Assembly: GCA_900765575.1 (NCBI GenBank)
Contig: CAAFRW010000087.1
Coordinates: 1 to 7,876, forward strand
Origin: Bacteroidaceae bacterium
Lineage (GTDB): Bacteria; Bacteroidota; Bacteroidia; Bacteroidales; Bacteroidaceae
Direction of reading: 5' to 3'
DNA length: 7,876 bases
Below are positions 6,102 through 7,876 of this stretch, in pieces (the first letter of the stretch is position 1; every line of letters begins with the position of its first letter). Made by a program: the position numbers and the translations under genes. Below the pieces are notes generated by a model, which was given only the letters and a program-made list of their open reading frames with translations, searched no databases and was not told where the DNA came from.

Positions 6102-7805
6102 ATGATTAAAAAATTGTATTTGCCATTACTAATGGCAGTTATGTTCGTATTCACATCTTGTAGCAGCAAGATGGGCGAATTGTCATCGGACTATTTCACA
6201 ACTACCCCTCAGGTGTTGGAAGCTGTTGGCGGCAAAGTTCCGGTTACCATTAACGGAAAATTCCCTGAAAAGTATTTCAAGAAAAAAGCGGTTGTAACCG
6301 TTACTCCGGTATTGAAATGGAACGGTGGAGAAGTGAAAGGTCAACCTATGACATTCCAAGGTGAGAAAGTAGAAGGTAACAACAAGACTATCTACTACAA
6401 AGCTGGCGGTAATTATACCATGAAAACCTCTTTCGACTATGTTCCCGAAATGGCTAAATCGGAGTTATATCTCCAATTCCAGGCACAAGTAGGAAAAAAA
6501 ACTGTAAACATTCCTGCCGTTAAAGTAGCAGACGGAGTGATTGCAACCTCTGAATTGGTAAAGAACACACTGGCAAACGCCAATCCGGCCAATGCGGAAG
6601 ACGCTTTCCAACGCGTTATCAAACAAGCCAAACAAGCAAACATCATGTTCCTTATCCAACAGGCAAACATTCGTGCAAGCGAATTGAATTCAGACATAAT
6701 CAAGGAATTCAATCTTTTGGTAAAAGATATCAATGCCGACCAGAAAGGTAAACTGATGGAAAACATTGAGGTTAGCGCATACGCTTCTCCTGATGGTGGT
6801 TTTGATTTGAACGACAAGTTAGCAGAACAACGCGAGAAGAACGCTGCCGGCTACGTGGACAAACAATTGAAGAAAGACAAAATCGAAACCAATGTAGATT
6901 CTAAGTACACTGCACAGGACTGGGAAGGCTTTAAAGAATTGGTATCCAAATCAAACATTCAGGATAAAGATATTATTCTCCGTGTGCTTTCTATGTACCA
7001 AGACCCTGAACAAAGAGAAACCGAAATTAAAAACATCTCTTCTGTTTACAAAGATTTAGCAGATGAAATTCTGCCGCAGTTGCGTCGTGCACGCTTAACA
7101 TTGAACTATCAGTTGATTGGACGTTCTGACGATGAAATTCTGGAAGCATTCTCAAGCAATGCCAAAGCATTGAATAACGAAGAACTTCTTTACGGTGCTA
7201 CGTTGGTAGAGAAAGCTGCCGACAAAGAAGCTATCTATAAGAAAACAACTGAATTGTACCCGAATGACTATCGTGCATATAACAATTTAGGAGAGTTGGC
7301 TTACCAAGCTGGCAATATCGCTGCAGCCGAATCTTATTTCAAGAAAGCTCTTCAAATCAATCCGTCATCTGCCGAAGCGAATACAAACTTAGGTCTTATC
7401 GCATTGATTAAGGGTGACAATGCTGCGGCTGAAACCTATTTAGCAAAGGGTTCAGGTGCTAAAACATTGAACGAAGCACTTGGTAACTTCTACATTGCAA
7501 ACGGCCAATACGAAAGAGCTGTCAATGCATTCGGCGATACGAAGACTAACAGTGCCGCTTTAGCTCAGATTCTAACTAAAGATTATAACAAGGCTAAAAA
7601 CACATTGAGTGGTGTGAAGAACGCAGATGCTTACACAGATTATCTGAATGCAATTATCGGTGCAAGAACTAATAACGCAACAATGGTAATCAGCAACTTA
7701 AAGAACGCAATTGCAAAAGACCCGTCTATTGCAAAGAAAGCTGCTACCGATTTGGAATTTGCCAAATATGCAACCAACTCCAGCTTCACCAGCCTTCTTA
7801 AATAA
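6102..7805 (+). CDS. Lipoprotein with OmpA-like segment and TPR repeats
   Basis: This 567-residue protein opens with a lipoprotein signal: a KK n-region, a hydrophobic core (residues 5-17) and the lipobox-like FTSC with Cys20 as the probable lipidated residue. Residues about 30-145 form a strand-rich domain I cannot name. Residues about 178-262 read like an OmpA C-terminal domain: strand IMFLIQQANIRASEL, helix, strand IEVSAYASPDG, then NDKLAEQREKNAAGYV, matching the N..L(S)..RA..V pattern with Arg244 at the peptidoglycan-contact position. TPR-type helices follow, clearest at 383-450 (AYNNLGELAYQAGN, then ANTNLGLIALIKGD) and weaker to about 540. A peptidoglycan-anchored envelope scaffold is the likely role; this is inference. 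Third positions are more AT-rich than in the minus-strand genes, and a strong terminator follows 32 bp after the stop, both compatible with high expression. Confidence 0.87.
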   Translation: MIKKLYLPLLMAVMFVFTSCSSKMGELSSDYFTTTPQVLEAVGGKVPVTINGKFPEKYFKKKAVVTVTPVLKWNGGEVKGQPMTFQGEKVEGNNKTIYYKAGGNYTMKTSFDYVPEMAKSELYLQFQAQVGKKTVNIPAVKVADGVIATSELVKNTLANANPANAEDAFQRVIKQAKQANIMFLIQQANIRASELNSDIIKEFNLLVKDINADQKGKLMENIEVSAYASPDGGFDLNDKLAEQREKNAAGYVDKQLKKDKIETNVDSKYTAQDWEGFKELVSKSNIQDKDIILRVLSMYQDPEQRETEIKNISSVYKDLADEILPQLRRARLTLNYQLIGRSDDEILEAFSSNAKALNNEELLYGATLVEKAADKEAIYKKTTELYPNDYRAYNNLGELAYQAGNIAAAESYFKKALQINPSSAEANTNLGLIALIKGDNAAAETYLAKGSGAKTLNEALGNFYIANGQYERAVNAFGDTKTNSAALAQILTKDYNKAKNTLSGVKNADAYTDYLNAIIGARTNNATMVISNLKNAIAKDPSIAKKAATDLEFAKYATNSSFTSLLK

Positions 7806-7837
7806 GAGTTGATTCATTAGAACTTGTTTTAAATAGC

Positions 7838-7873
7838 AAAGAGGCGTCCCCGGAAAACCGGAGACGCCTCTTT
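7838..7873 (+). terminator. Hairpin terminator after the lipoprotein gene
   Basis: AAAGAGGCGTC at 7838-7848 pairs perfectly with GACGCCTCTTT at 7863-7873. After one C/A mismatch the stem continues with CCGG/CCGG around an AAAA loop. The GC-rich stem ends in TTT on the plus strand and starts with AAA, so it could work in both directions. It begins 32 bp after the stop codon. Confidence 0.88.
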
Positions 7874-7876
7874 CAT

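Noticed and set aside
6437..6817. 126-codon minus-strand frame inside the lipoprotein gene
   Set aside because: Antisense to a well-supported coding region with signal peptide, OmpA-like and TPR motifs; no independent support.

Overview
This looks like chromosomal DNA from a Bacteroides-type member of the Bacteroidota. The evidence is the divergent Bacteroidota-style pyruvate kinase, the TAnnTTTG promoter boxes typical of this phylum's sigma factor, the near absence of strong Shine-Dalgarno sites, moderate-to-low GC, and a short-lipobox lipoprotein. Most of the window is ordinary housekeeping sequence. I see no phage, CRISPR array, complete insertion sequence, rRNA or tRNA.

Layout. Positions 1-607 hold at most the last 17 codons of an unidentified gene and then about 550 bp without a convincing gene. 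That stretch is rich in short inverted and direct repeats, including a bistable hairpin around 213-254. From 4860 leftwards runs a minus-strand series: aroQ (type II 3-dehydroquinate dehydratase), pyk (pyruvate kinase), an O-methyltransferase, rbfA (30S maturation factor), and a LolC/LolE-like FtsX-family permease whose GTG start overlaps the rbfA stop. The series is closely packed apart from a 119-bp gap between pyk and the methyltransferase, which holds a perfect 32-bp inverted repeat. To the right, on the plus strand, are xerD (tyrosine recombinase for chromosome dimer resolution) and, after a spacer with its own promoter, a 567-residue lipoprotein combining an OmpA-like segment with TPR repeats. 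That gene ends at a strong hairpin terminator.

How the genes relate. The minus-strand genes mix central metabolism (shikimate pathway, glycolysis), ribosome assembly and envelope biogenesis. They look like a co-transcribed housekeeping group rather than one pathway. The aroQ and xerD transcripts appear to start from two TAnnTTTG boxes that face each other within 31 bp, so their polymerases would compete for the same DNA. The OmpA/TPR lipoprotein is probably a separate transcription unit encoding an envelope scaffold.

I did not find a clear undescribed system. The points most worth a second look are the 32-bp inverted repeat just before the methyltransferase start, the interlocked aroQ/xerD promoters, the OmpA-plus-TPR lipoprotein, the altered residues in the pyruvate kinase, and the repeat-rich left end.
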